The notes below the pieces were generated by a model. That model was not told the origin of the DNA, ran no database searches, and saw only the letters and a program-made list of their open reading frames with translations. Shown here piece by piece: positions 48,094-57,282 of a DNA stretch of 62,159 nucleotides. Source of the DNA: a bacterium endosymbiont of Bathymodiolus sp. 5 South (GTDB lineage Bacteria; Pseudomonadota; Gammaproteobacteria; PS1; Pseudothioglobaceae); the NCBI RefSeq assembly GCF_900128535.1, contig NZ_FQTR01000002.1:1-62159 (forward strand). Direction: 5' to 3'. Position 1 is the first letter of the stretch, and each line of letters starts with the position of its first letter. The position numbers were made by a program, and so were the translations under genes.

Positions 48094-48177
48094 TTAAAGT
48101 CGCCCCCCGGCATTAAAAAAATTTACCCCCAGGTTTTTTGTATTATATCATAACCTTCCTCTTATGCAAGTTTTGTT
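48094..48177 (-). promoter_or_regulatory. G-tract cassette with candidate promoter upstream of the surface-protein gene
   Basis: On the minus strand: TATAAT at 48142-48147, then GGGGG (48126-48130) and GGGGGG (48103-48108), then ACTTTAATC and the ATG at 48091. The G6 run lies 12-17 nt before the ATG, at the Shine-Dalgarno position, so a change in G number could alter translation. The same cassette, expanded, recurs at 49346-49555. Confidence 0.55.
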
Positions 48178-48322
48178 GAGTACCCCCAATCCAAAAATAA
48201 AAACCAAAAAAACGCACAAATCCCAACTGGGATAATGATTTCAACAAAAAAACAGTTTCACCTATTAGGTGAAAACCAAAGACAACCAAGCCCCTCATTA
48301 ACCAACCAAACTTTATGCATTC

Positions 48323-49201
48323 ATGAACATTATAAATTATAAACTTGATACAACTAACGAACTTTTAACTTCTCGCATTGGACTTATTACACCAGCACAC
48401 ACTATTCAAGTATTGGATTTATCAAAAACAATAGATCAACACTTCCCCGCATTGGGTAGTAATTGTGCCCTTAAAGCCTCAACCTTCATTAATACCTTGG
48501 TACTAAGTCAACATGAGGGTGGTGAATGCCTAGACGATGTTGTTCATATTGCCAAAGACAAGGCTTTGCGTCTTGTCACCAATCAACAAGTACCAACCCC
48601 ACAAGCCATCGGCACTTGGCTTAGACGCTTGGGTAAAGACAACCAAGGTATTAAAGCCCTGCGAAAGGCAAATAAAACGCTCCTTAAAGCCACACTCAAT
48701 AACTGTAAAAATATCACTCTTGATATTGATACCAGTGAAGTCATTGCCAATAAAGCAGATGCCCAGTGGACTTATAAAGGCAATAAGAGCTATATGCCAA
48801 TGGTGGGGCATATAGCCCAAACAGGACAAATTGTTGCCACAGACTTTAGAGCAGGCAATGTTTCGCCAAATACCGACAATCTTGGCTTTATCAAAACCTG
48901 TCAAGATGCACTACCTAAAGGCACCAACATCAAAAAACTTAGAATAGACGCAGCAGGCTATCAAGCGAGTATTATTGATTATTGCTTTGAGAATGACATT
49001 GAATTTAGTATCAGAGCAAAGATGTGCCAATCTCTTAAAGATATTCTTGTAGATAAAGATAACCAATGGCAACCTTTGGTTGATAAAAAAGGCAAAGCCA
49101 TTGATGGGCAAGCCACTTTTAGAATGCGCCACTTTATGGGTGATGAAGGTAAAGTCTTTGATTTAATCGTGCAAAGAAGCGTTGTCAATGGTATTCGATA
49201 A
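48323..49201 (+). pseudogene. IS1380-family transposase, truncated at C-terminus
   Basis: The 292-residue frame has IS1380-type sequence: TLDIDTSEVIANKADAQWTY with the first catalytic Asp region, GNKSYMPMVGHIAQTGQIVA, DFRAGNVSPNTDN, and LRIDAAGYQASIIDYC with the second Asp. Full transposases are about 440-460 residues, so the last third, with the catalytic Glu, is lost; the last few codons (about 49189-49201) derive from the joined IS30 fragment. The element cannot encode an active transposase here. Confidence 0.85.
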
Positions 49202-49337
49202 TTTATCAGAACAACAAGTCAACAAGGCTGTCGCCTTGTCGAATAACCGACCAAGAAAGAATCTAGACTATCAAACACCGCTTGAGGTGTTTGAATCAGG
49301 TATTATTCAACAACAGAAAGTTGCACTTAAAACTTGA
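49190..49337 (+). pseudogene. IS30-family transposase, C-terminal fragment
   Basis: In the frame TTC GAT AAT (from about 49191) the sequence reads FDNLSEQQVNKAVALSNNR PRK and continues to a YQTPLEVFESG block before the TGA. The NNRPRKxLxYxTPxEVF motif is the C-terminus of IS30 transposases. The fragment is in another frame than the upstream IS1380 frame, so it is not a fusion protein. Confidence 0.82.
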
Positions 49338-49345
49338 ATTTAGGT

Positions 49346-49555
49346 GATTAAAGTTACCCCCAGCGTTAAAACATTTAAAAAAATTTGCCCCCAGCAAATT
49401 TTGCCCCCCCGGCAAAATTTGCCCCCCAGCAAAATTTGCTCTTAGCAAAATTTGCTCCCCCGGCATTAAAAAATTTGCCCCCCGGCATTAAAAAATTTAA
49501 AAAATTTGCCCCCCAGCGTTAAAAAAAATTTTTGGAATTATATCATCGCCTTCAT
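49346..49555 (-). repeat. Expanded G-tract/GCAAAATTTGC repeat array with duplicated promoter
   Basis: The 49346-49662 stretch holds no gene. From 49346 the same GATTAAAGT and, at 49537-49542, TATAAT seen at 48094-48147 enclose seven or eight C5-C7 tracts separated by palindromic GCAAAATTTGC or ATTAAAAAATTT spacers of about 16-25 bp. On the minus strand it reads as promoter, then multiple G runs. The segment 49556-49662 shows nothing recognisable. Confidence 0.8.
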
Positions 49556-49662
49556 TCTGTGTAAGTTTTTTTTAAACTATTTTGACTATCTCTAACAACT
49601 CTAATAAGGTTTCATTTGAATTTAAGAAGGGTAAGAATTTTATTATGTGTTTCTATTTTATT

Positions 49663-49825
49663 GAGACCTTTGCATAAATAGGGATGATTAGCAAAATCCA
49701 ATTTTTGCCGAATTGGTGATTTTATGAAATATAGTCATAGCCAAAGCTATGGCTGTGTTTCATAAAATTGTCAAGTTGGTGAAAAATGGCGTTTTGATGA
49801 TTATTCATATTTATGCAGAGGTCTC
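49663..49825. mobile_element. Foldback MITE, copy 3 (163 bp), in the recJ stop codon
   Basis: The ends are GAGACCTTTGCATAAATA and its inverted copy TATTTATGCAGAGGTCTC. The centre forms a foldback with TTTTATGAAA..CATAGC and GCTATG..TTTCATAAAA. TATT flanks both sides (49659-49662, 49826-49829). The terminal C at 49825 is the last base of the recJ TAG stop (minus strand). The reconstructed empty site reads TAA, so the stop was preserved. Confidence 0.88.
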
Positions 49826-51516
49826 TATTTAATTTGCTCAACCATTAATTGCAAGTTAGTTTTTCCTTGCCACTCATTAATGGATAACTTGTAAGCAATT
49901 TGTACTGTTGTTTTATCAATGGGTGCTTGAAAAAATGCAATCCCGTCATATACTGTATTATCGCCAACAAGTTTAAGGCTGCATTTAAGGTGTTTTTCAC
50001 CGACAATTCTTTGACTGACTATCTCAAAGTCCCCCTGAAAAATCGGTGCCTCAAATCCTTGCCCCCATGGCCCGCTATCTGCCACTCGTTGTGCATTGTT
50101 TAAAGTTATGTCAAATGCTTCTAATCGCCCATCAGTTAAAAGTTCTGCCTTGGGAAGTTCGTTATTCAAATACACTTGAATAAAATCATTAAATACCTTT
50201 TTAAATACTGCAAAATTCTCTTTTTTAATGCTTAGCCCTGCCGCCATTGCATGTCCGCCGAATTTTAAAATCAAATTAGGGTTTTTTCTATCTATCAAAT
50301 CTAACAAATCTTTAATATGCACATCAGCAATAGAACGAATAGAGCCTTTTATAAATTCTTCGCCTGATTGTGCAAATACTGCCACTGGGCAATGATAATT
50401 TTCTTTGAGTTTGCCAGCAACAATCCCAACAATACCCTCGTGCCAAGAGGCATCGAATAAACTCAGTGCAAATTTATCAGTTTCAACACTTTGTGTGTCA
50501 ATAATAGCTTGTGCTTGTTCTTGCATAAGCGCCTGCTGCTCTTTACGGGCTTGGTTAAATTGCTCTAACTCTGCTGCATAACGCCTGGCATCATTGATAT
50601 CATCTGTTAGCAAACATTTAATACCACGAGAAATATCGCTCAAGCGCCCTGCTGCATTAAGTCTTGGACCTACGGCAAAACCCAAGTCACTAGCCTGCAA
50701 GGTTTGTGCTTTTCTATTTGCGATTTCCAACAACGCTAAGATACCTGGCGAACACTGTTTGGCACGAATACGCTTAAGCCCTTGGTCAATCAAAATTCTA
50801 TTATTTTGGTCAAGTTTAACCACATCTGCTACCGTACCAAGTGCCACCAGATCTAATACTGTGCGCAAATCTGGCAATACAATATTGTGCTTAGTAAAAT
50901 AATCACGCTTACTAAGATGTGTTTTAAGTGCTGACATCAAATAAAAACACACACCAACCCCCGCAAGATTTTTACTTGCAAATTCACACTCTTTAAGATT
51001 GGGATTGATGATCGCATCTGCTTCGGGCAAAGTCTCACTAGGCAGGTGGTGATCAGTAATAATCACATTAATAGCGGATGCTTTTGCCAATGCCACCCCA
51101 TCGAAACTTGAGATGCCATTATCAACCGTAATTATTAAATCAGGTTGTTTCTCTTGAATTGCCAATCCAACAATTTCTGGACTCAAACCATAGCCATGCT
51201 CAAAACGATTAGGCACTAAAAAATCCACATATTTAGCACCCATCAATCGTAGTGACTTAACTGCCACAACCGATGCGGTAGCGCCATCACAATCAAAATC
51301 ACCCACGATTAAAATACGCTTATCACTCAATAAGGCTTTTTCAAGCAAATCAAATGCAATGTCCAATTGTCCAAAGTTAGGCCTTAGTAAATTATCTAGA
51401 CCCAAAGATAACTGCGCTTCTGAAACACCTCTAGCAGCATAAATATTTTTTAAGAAAGTGGGGATGTCATCTGAGTAAGATGCAAACAAATCTTGGTCTA
51501 TTTTTCTAATCAACAT
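49825..51516 (-). CDS. recJ: Single-stranded-DNA-specific exonuclease RecJ
   Basis: RecJ is a 5'-3' ssDNA exonuclease in recombination and mismatch repair. The 563-residue DHH-family protein has motif I ILIVGDFDCDGATASVV near 70-86, motif II ITVDNGISSFDG, motif III DHHLPSETLPEADAIINP near 155-172, a DHHA1 domain, and an OB-fold C-terminus (KHLKCSLK near the end). The stop codon's last base comes from the MITE. It overlaps the upstream thiO-like gene by 7 bp. Confidence 0.96.
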   Translation of the reverse strand: MLIRKIDQDLFASYSDDIPTFLKNIYAARGVSEAQLSLGLDNLLRPNFGQLDIAFDLLEKALLSDKRILIVGDFDCDGATASVVAVKSLRLMGAKYVDFLVPNRFEHGYGLSPEIVGLAIQEKQPDLIITVDNGISSFDGVALAKASAINVIITDHHLPSETLPEADAIINPNLKECEFASKNLAGVGVCFYLMSALKTHLSKRDYFTKHNIVLPDLRTVLDLVALGTVADVVKLDQNNRILIDQGLKRIRAKQCSPGILALLEIANRKAQTLQASDLGFAVGPRLNAAGRLSDISRGIKCLLTDDINDARRYAAELEQFNQARKEQQALMQEQAQAIIDTQSVETDKFALSLFDASWHEGIVGIVAGKLKENYHCPVAVFAQSGEEFIKGSIRSIADVHIKDLLDLIDRKNPNLILKFGGHAMAAGLSIKKENFAVFKKVFNDFIQVYLNNELPKAELLTDGRLEAFDITLNNAQRVADSGPWGQGFEAPIFQGDFEIVSQRIVGEKHLKCSLKLVGDNTVYDGIAFFQAPIDKTTVQIAYKLSINEWQGKTNLQLMVEQIK

Positions 51517-52487
51517 ATTAGACCTGTTATTCTATTGGCACTTTCTGGCGCCATATTAAGCCCATTACGAAAATGCCCTGTATTGATATACAGGTGCTCT
51601 AACTGCGCGTGTTTGCCAACCATCACATCTGCTTTACTGGCGGGTCGAAAGCCCGCCCAGTGATGCTCAATCTTAGCCCCTTTTAACTGTGCAAGCCGCT
51701 CAGTAGCAAAGGCAAGTAATGCATCACCCACCTGCTTATCAGTGCTTCTATCAAAACCCACATCTTCCATGGTAGAGCCAATCAAAAGCTGCCCATCTTT
51801 TCTAGGAATGATATAGTGACCTTGGTCAAGCACAATGTGCTCTAACGCATTTATCTCAGCCTTAACGACAATCATTTGTCCTTTGATAGGAAATATTTTG
51901 CTATCATTATCCAACAAAGATGAGCTCCAAGCACCACCACAGACAATTGTATTGTTCGCATAATAATCTTTGTTTTTAGTCTTAGCGCCAAGTGCAATAT
52001 TGTCTTTAATGATTAAATCATCAACTTTGGTGTGTTCAACAATCTCAACGCCACGCTTAAGAATATCCACTTTAAGTGCGCTTAATAATCTTGGATTGCG
52101 TACTTGTGCAATATTTTTAAATAAGGCACCTTGAGAATGTGTACTGGTAGTAACCTTGTATTTGTCTATCCATGCTTGTGCTTTGAGTGTGTCGTATTCA
52201 TCCATCATTAACAAGCCTGATTGGATATATTCAGGGTCAATACCCGTATCCTCAAACAAGGTGGCGCATAAATCACCGTACACCGCTTGAGAGGCAATGC
52301 TGATTTCATTCACCAAATCACTATAGCGCCAAGGATACAGCGGACTGATAATACCCCCACCTGCCCAAGAAGATTCTTTCCCGCATTCACGCTGGTCTAG
52401 CAAAGTTACACGAGCACCTGCCATTGATAGCGTTCTTGCGCTCATCATGCCAATTGCGCCACCGCCAATGATTAAACAATCGCTCAT
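51510..52487 (-). CDS. FAD-dependent oxidoreductase, glycine oxidase ThiO-like
   Basis: The 325-residue DAO-family protein begins MSDCLIIGGGAIGMMSARTL, the Rossmann FAD motif. SSWAGGGIISPLYPWRY and the C-terminal HWAGFRPASKADVMVGK match ThiO, which oxidises glycine to iminoglycine for the thiazole of thiamine. The start at 52487 overlaps the lspA stop (ATGA) and is preferred to 52562, which adds a non-homologous leader. No thi genes are adjacent except possibly the moeB/thiF-like gene 16 kb away, so a D-amino-acid dehydrogenase role is an alternative. Confidence 0.82.
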   Translation of the reverse strand: MSDCLIIGGGAIGMMSARTLSMAGARVTLLDQRECGKESSWAGGGIISPLYPWRYSDLVNEISIASQAVYGDLCATLFEDTGIDPEYIQSGLLMMDEYDTLKAQAWIDKYKVTTSTHSQGALFKNIAQVRNPRLLSALKVDILKRGVEIVEHTKVDDLIIKDNIALGAKTKNKDYYANNTIVCGGAWSSSLLDNDSKIFPIKGQMIVVKAEINALEHIVLDQGHYIIPRKDGQLLIGSTMEDVGFDRSTDKQVGDALLAFATERLAQLKGAKIEHHWAGFRPASKADVMVGKHAQLEHLYINTGHFRNGLNMAPESANRITGLIC

Positions 52488-52945
52488 TTTTTCCAATCCA
52501 CTATTAGCAACAATGCCACACCAACAGTAATAAAAATATCGGCAAAGTTGAAAATTGGCCAATAAAAACTTTGGTAATGAAAATCAATAAAATCAACCAC
52601 AAAGCCATTTGCAATTCTGTCAATCAGATTACCAATAGCGCCCGATAAAATCAGCGTTAAACTGACAAGCTTAAACTTTCGCTTTAAAGGTGTTTTAAAC
52701 ATCCAAATGATAATTGCGATACTCGCAACAACAGAAACACTTGATAAAAAATAACGCTGCCAACCATCACCATTAGCCCAAAGACTAAATGCTGCCCCAT
52801 AATTATGTGCAAAAGTTAAAGAAAAGAATGCATTAATATCAACTGAATTGCCAACACCACCTAAAGTCTCATAAGCCAGCCATTTGCTCATTTGGTCAAG
52901 TACGATCAAAATTAATGCCCATAAAAAATAAGATTTAATTTTCAT
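52484..52945 (-). CDS. lspA: Lipoprotein signal peptidase (signal peptidase II)
   Basis: LspA removes the signal peptide of prolipoproteins in the inner membrane. The 153-residue protein has four hydrophobic helices and both catalytic Asp boxes: GAIGNLIDRIANGFVVDFIDFH and FNFADIFITVGVALL. It overlaps the MFS gene upstream by 4 bp and the thiO-like gene downstream by 4 bp. The lipoproteins in this window (for example the glycine-zipper protein) would be its substrates. Confidence 0.97.
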   Translation of the reverse strand: MKIKSYFLWALILIVLDQMSKWLAYETLGGVGNSVDINAFFSLTFAHNYGAAFSLWANGDGWQRYFLSSVSVVASIAIIIWMFKTPLKRKFKLVSLTLILSGAIGNLIDRIANGFVVDFIDFHYQSFYWPIFNFADIFITVGVALLLIVDWKK

Positions 52946-54444
52946 AATTTACTCGGATTATATTTAATAATGACAATGATGGGGATGACAAAACTTGAAA
53001 CCACGACCACCCACAACAAATCACCCAATTGTGAGTAATCTTGTGCAACAGTAACTACGCCATCGCTCACCACCTCACGACTGACAACAAAGATTTTGTT
53101 TAAATACTTAGTTAACAAACCACCCGCAGATAAGGCAATATTCATCAGCGATGCCATCAAGGCAAACCAAGTGCCTTTTTTACCTTCAGGGGCGTAAATT
53201 GCCACCAAAGTTAACATTAACACTTGAGCAATATAATCAAACGGCGAAGCCAATGCAGTATCTACTAATACCACCGTTCTGGCTTCAACACCCAATAATG
53301 TGTGTACATCATAATACATTGCTACAATCGGCAGAGACAATAAAGTGCCCATAATAGTTAAAAATATCAAGACTTCACCAATATTGCGCTTAACAATAAA
53401 TTTAGCACTCAACCACATCCCTGCCAAAGCTATCGCACCACCAATCGCTGACAACTTAGCAAAGAACGATTCATCAAAGCCAAGCACATCAATTTGCCAC
53501 CATTGTAAAGATGCGCCGACTGAGGGCATCGCGCGATAGACAAAAATAATAATCATTGCCATTTTAATATGGCGAATCGCATCTTCACCTAAATCGCCAA
53601 TCAAATCATTAAGTAAAATCAATACAATGCTAAGTGAGATAACAAATACAATCTCTTGTGCATAAGGCACTTGCGCATAACCCATAATCACAACAAACAA
53701 TGCAAAAGCCAAGCCACCAAACAACACATGTTTATTGAGCTTAGATATTGGCACAGGGTTAAGGCGTACCAAGCTCACCCCAAGAATTGACAACAAAGGT
53801 ATAAATAACGCAATCATAAAGACTACTTCACGCTCATCTTTAAAAACATCTGCCAGCTCACCACCAATCCAACCCGTGATAAAAATCGCAAAACCTAATG
53901 ACAAACGCGCCAATACTTGAATACTTGCTAATTCTTGATGGATTTCTTCTTTAGACTGGCTCTTATCTATCACCTCAGTACTCATTGTATCTGCCACCAC
54001 ATCCTGCATCACAAAACCAACAACAGCAATCACGCTGGCAAAAATATAAACACTCTTTTTAGAAAACTCCGCAACAATTGAATGCTCACCCACCACCGCA
54101 ATCATCATTAAAGAACTCATGGTGATGAGCAGTGCACCAATGTAGACATAAGATTTACGGTTGGATCCAAAAATCAGCACACTATCAACCAATGAGCCGA
54201 AAATCATTTTCACCGTCCATGGCACCGTCAGCCATATGCCCAACTCTGCCAAATCTGCTGCACTCATATCCAGTGTCTCTTTCACCCAAAAATTCAAAGC
54301 AATAGCGGTAAAAACACTACTGCCGTAGGCAAAATACACCAACAAGAGTGGCACATAGCGCAAACGCAGTGCTCTAATCGGTGTTAGTAAAACACTCAGC
54401 ACTACGGCCAAGGCTTTTGTTGGTGAAAGTGAAATATTTAACAT
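52942..54444 (-). CDS. MFS transporter, BT1/AmpG-like
   Basis: The 500-residue protein has about 12-14 membrane helices. The early TVPWTVKMIFGSLVDSVL segment, with the GSNRKSYVYIG loop, resembles the folate-biopterin (BT1) and AmpG branches of the major facilitator superfamily. A conserved Asp in the DVVADTMSTEVID loop also fits. Substrate unknown; pteridines, peptides or muropeptides are possible. It overlaps lspA by 4 bp and is divergent from fabI. Confidence 0.72.
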   Translation of the reverse strand: MLNISLSPTKALAVVLSVLLTPIRALRLRYVPLLLVYFAYGSSVFTAIALNFWVKETLDMSAADLAELGIWLTVPWTVKMIFGSLVDSVLIFGSNRKSYVYIGALLITMSSLMMIAVVGEHSIVAEFSKKSVYIFASVIAVVGFVMQDVVADTMSTEVIDKSQSKEEIHQELASIQVLARLSLGFAIFITGWIGGELADVFKDEREVVFMIALFIPLLSILGVSLVRLNPVPISKLNKHVLFGGLAFALFVVIMGYAQVPYAQEIVFVISLSIVLILLNDLIGDLGEDAIRHIKMAMIIIFVYRAMPSVGASLQWWQIDVLGFDESFFAKLSAIGGAIALAGMWLSAKFIVKRNIGEVLIFLTIMGTLLSLPIVAMYYDVHTLLGVEARTVVLVDTALASPFDYIAQVLMLTLVAIYAPEGKKGTWFALMASLMNIALSAGGLLTKYLNKIFVVSREVVSDGVVTVAQDYSQLGDLLWVVVVSSFVIPIIVIIKYNPSKL

Positions 54445-54505
54445 AGCAGTTATTTAAATGAATTTTCCTATTATAATTTGTCTATTTTAATATAGTGAGA
54501 ATATT

Positions 54506-55288
54506 ATGGGATTTTTAGATGGAAAAAAAGCGTTGGTGGTTGGTGTTGCCTCTAATCGCTCAATTGCATGGGGTATTGCCGAGGCCATGGCAAAACAAGG
54601 TTGTGAAATTGCACTCACCTATCAAAATGAAAAGCTTAAAAAGCGGGTTGATAAATGTGGCGTGGTTTGCAATTCAAGTATTGTAATGGAATGTGATGTG
54701 GCTAGTGATAAAGGTATTGAACAAACCTTTAAAGAATTAAAAAGTCATTGGGATGACTTTGACATTTTAGTGCACTCAGTGGCTTTTGCACCGCGTGAAG
54801 CGCTAGATGGCAACTATATTGATGTCACTACCCGTGAAAACTTTGCCACTGCCCATGACATCAGCTCTTATAGTTTTACTGCACTGGCAAAAGGCGCACA
54901 ATCCATGCTCAATGAAAACGCTGCACTATTAACGGTCAGTTACTTGGGCGCCATTCGCGCCATTCCTAACTACAATATAATGGGTGTTGCTAAGGCTTCA
55001 CTTGAGGCAAATGTACGCTATATGGCAGCAGCAATGGGCCCTGAAAAAGGCATTCGTGTGAATGCGGTATCAGCAGGTCCTATCAAGACTTTAGCGGCGT
55101 CTGGCATTAAAAACTTTGGTAAGTTACTGGATCATGCAGCCGACTCATCAGCACTTAAACGCAATGTAACCATTGAAGAAGTGGGTAATGCCGCTGCGTT
55201 CTTATGTTCAGATCTAGCCTCAGGTATTACCGGTGAAATTACCTACATCGACTCAGGATATAACTTTTACGACAAAGGTCCTGATTGA
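54506..55288 (+). CDS. fabI: Enoyl-[acyl-carrier-protein] reductase (NADH)
   Basis: FabI performs the last reduction of each fatty acid elongation cycle and is the triclosan target. The 260-residue SDR starts [20 protein letters not shown], and has the [10 protein letters not shown] loop, the Tyr-x6-Lys pair ([17 protein letters not shown]), and the [11 protein letters not shown] substrate loop characteristic of FabI. A strong terminator follows 14 bp after the stop. Confidence 0.97.
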   Translation: MGFLDGKKALVVGVASNRSIAWGIAEAMAKQGCEIALTYQNEKLKKRVDKCGVVCNSSIVMECDVASDKGIEQTFKELKSHWDDFDILVHSVAFAPREALDGNYIDVTTRENFATAHDISSYSFTALAKGAQSMLNENAALLTVSYLGAIRAIPNYNIMGVAKASLEANVRYMAAAMGPEKGIRVNAVSAGPIKTLAASGIKNFGKLLDHAADSSALKRNVTIEEVGNAAAFLCSDLASGITGEITYIDSGYNFYDKGPD

Positions 55289-55301
55289 TCGTTTAAAACC
55301 A

Positions 55302-55334
55302 AAAAAAAAGCCCCGCATTGCGGGGCTTTTTTTT
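55302..55334. terminator. Bidirectional Rho-independent terminator between fabI and ppiD
   Basis: AAAAAAAAGCCCCGC and GCGGGGCTTTTTTTT pair around an ATT loop. With A and T runs on both sides it can end both fabI (plus) and ppiD (minus) transcripts. Confidence 0.93.
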
Positions 55335-55390
55335 GTTTATACCCTTATCTGCAACTGCTCCTTATAAGGCTCAAGGTATCAGCCCGTTTT

Positions 55391-57244
55391 TTATAATCGT
55401 TCTGAGAATATTTTGATATCAGTATTTTCATGTAGTGTTTCCAGAATGCTATTAAAAAACGCCTCAGACTCAAAACCAAGTATCATCCTCGATAATGCAC
55501 TATTTGATGCACTATCTGATGTTTTATCAGGTGTTTTGATTGCTGATAATTTCAACACAATTGATTGTTGTGCATTCAAACTTTGTGCATCATAAATCAC
55601 ACCATCGTTTGGCTTTGGCATGGAAAATACGAGCTTAATAATCCCAGTATTTTCTTTCCTTGAGGATCTTTTGACCCAACCAACCTCTTTCCATGTAAGT
55701 TGATATTTGTCCATTAATTTTTTAACGGTACTTGCATCACCCTCATTCAGTAAAGCGGTGATTTTATTAGCAATATTATCAATAAAAGTCTTTGCTAATA
55801 ATCCAGATAAATGCTTATCAATCTCAACTTTAACCTCGTCAAATGTCTTTTCTCTTTGAGGAATTTTTTCATTAATCCTTAACACCATAAACTTATCTTC
55901 AGACAATTCAATCAACTTAGAGCTCTCGCCTTTGCTCAAGACTTCATCACTATAAGCTGCGGCTACAAACTTAGCATCATATTCTTTTGTATCTTGAGTA
56001 AAAAACTCAGAAGTTTTAAGTTCTAAAGCCATTTGACTGGCCGTTTCTTTCAAGCCTACCTCGTAGGATAAAGTACTTAATTGCTCTGTGAGTTTGTAAA
56101 TAGATTTCTGCACTTCACGCTCAGTGTAAAGCTCGGTTAATTCACTGCGTAGCGCCTCAAAAGGTTTAACTTCTTTTGCTTTAATCTTATTTAACTTAAT
56201 AACATGGTAGCCAAAATCAGTTTTAACTGGGCTACTGACTTCACCCTCTTTCATGGCAAATACCTTAGCCTCAAACTCAGGCACCATCGCACCCATAGCA
56301 AAAAACCCTAAATCACCGCCCTTGTCTTTTGAGCCTGTATCTTGAGAGTGTTTAGCGGCCAATTCAGCAAAAGACTCACCTGCTTTTAACTGTGCGATAA
56401 TTGTCTTTGCTAATTTTTCAGTCTTAACCAAAATATGCTGGGCTTTGCGTTCTTCTTCTGTGCTAAAACGCGCCTGTTCCTCTTCATAAAGACCAGTCAA
56501 CTCTTCATCATTCACTTTAATGCTTTTGGCAATTTCTTTAGTTGACAACTCAATAAAATCAACTTTTACTTTTTGTGGCTCAAGAAAAGCTTGTTTGTTT
56601 TCATCGAAAAACTCCCTAACACTCTCAGGGTTAACTTTCACTTCATCGATATAATTCTTTGTATTAAGCCTAATATAGCTAAACTTACGCTGTTGGTTAT
56701 TCAACGACTGCATACGCTTTAGTGCTGATGGTGTCACAAACGCAGAGTCTAAAATATTGAACCTGATTTGATTTTGCATCAATGCATCTGTTTTCATGCG
56801 TTCATATTCAACATCTTCAAGTCCATTCATTTTAAGCAGCGCTTTGTACTTTCCTACAGAAAACTTACCCTCTTCTTTAAATGCATTGTTTGATTGAATA
56901 GACATCTGTAATTCACGCTGTGTTGTTGCATAACCTGAATCCTCTGCCAATTGCGTTAACACGCGTCTATCAACCATTAACTGAATCGTTGAAAGTTTTG
57001 CTTGATGGTCGGTTTCAGCGGTGTAGTTTTTACCCAACTCTCGCTGTAGGCGTCCTTTAGTACGATTAAATTCTTTTAAATATACCTCTTTAGAGATCTC
57101 ATCACTGCCAACATTCGCCACCACAATATTTATATTGCCTTCAAAATATTTACTGATGCCAAACAAAGCAAACGGAATTGCAATTAGAGCAATGATTAAA
57201 TAAGCAACCCAACCTTTAGTTTTGTCTTTAATAGAACTTAGCAT
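55391..57244 (-). CDS. ppiD: Periplasmic folding chaperone PpiD (SurA N-terminal and parvulin domains)
   Basis: The 617-residue protein has one N-terminal membrane anchor (AYLIIALIAIPFALFGISKYF at about 15-35, here cut across two lines by eye), a SurA-N-like chaperone region (about 40-200), and a parvulin domain (about 260-355, AQHILVKTE..., DLGFFAMGAMVPEFEAKVF, FGYHVIKLNKI). PpiD assists folding of proteins leaving the Sec translocon. Full length and with intact parvulin motifs. Upstream is the DUF808 gene on the same strand. Confidence 0.93.
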   Translation of the reverse strand: MLSSIKDKTKGWVAYLIIALIAIPFALFGISKYFEGNINIVVANVGSDEISKEVYLKEFNRTKGRLQRELGKNYTAETDHQAKLSTIQLMVDRRVLTQLAEDSGYATTQRELQMSIQSNNAFKEEGKFSVGKYKALLKMNGLEDVEYERMKTDALMQNQIRFNILDSAFVTPSALKRMQSLNNQQRKFSYIRLNTKNYIDEVKVNPESVREFFDENKQAFLEPQKVKVDFIELSTKEIAKSIKVNDEELTGLYEEEQARFSTEEERKAQHILVKTEKLAKTIIAQLKAGESFAELAAKHSQDTGSKDKGGDLGFFAMGAMVPEFEAKVFAMKEGEVSSPVKTDFGYHVIKLNKIKAKEVKPFEALRSELTELYTEREVQKSIYKLTEQLSTLSYEVGLKETASQMALELKTSEFFTQDTKEYDAKFVAAAYSDEVLSKGESSKLIELSEDKFMVLRINEKIPQREKTFDEVKVEIDKHLSGLLAKTFIDNIANKITALLNEGDASTVKKLMDKYQLTWKEVGWVKRSSRKENTGIIKLVFSMPKPNDGVIYDAQSLNAQQSIVLKLSAIKTPDKTSDSASNSALSRMILGFESEAFFNSILETLHENTDIKIFSERL

Positions 57245-57282
57245 AGTATGATTTTATAAAAATTTAAAACAGTGAATTATAA

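Larger units (their letters stand above)
48184..49337 (+). mobile_element. Composite IS remnant: IS1380-type left part joined to IS30-type tail
   Basis: The left end CCCCAATCCAAAAATAAAA matches that of the copy at 61903. A 7-bp-stem hairpin (TTTCACC-TATTA-GGTGAAA, 48256-48274) lies before the transposase. The right part of an IS1380 element is absent: around 49188 the sequence switches to the C-terminal end of an IS30-type transposase, ending at a TGA at 49335-49337. Flanking G-tract cassettes lie on both sides. Confidence 0.75.

Noticed and set aside
49346..49555. Possible CRISPR-like array
   Set aside because: Units are 16-25 bp, irregular, palindromic and with no unique spacers; no cas genes nearby. 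It is a simple repeat array.
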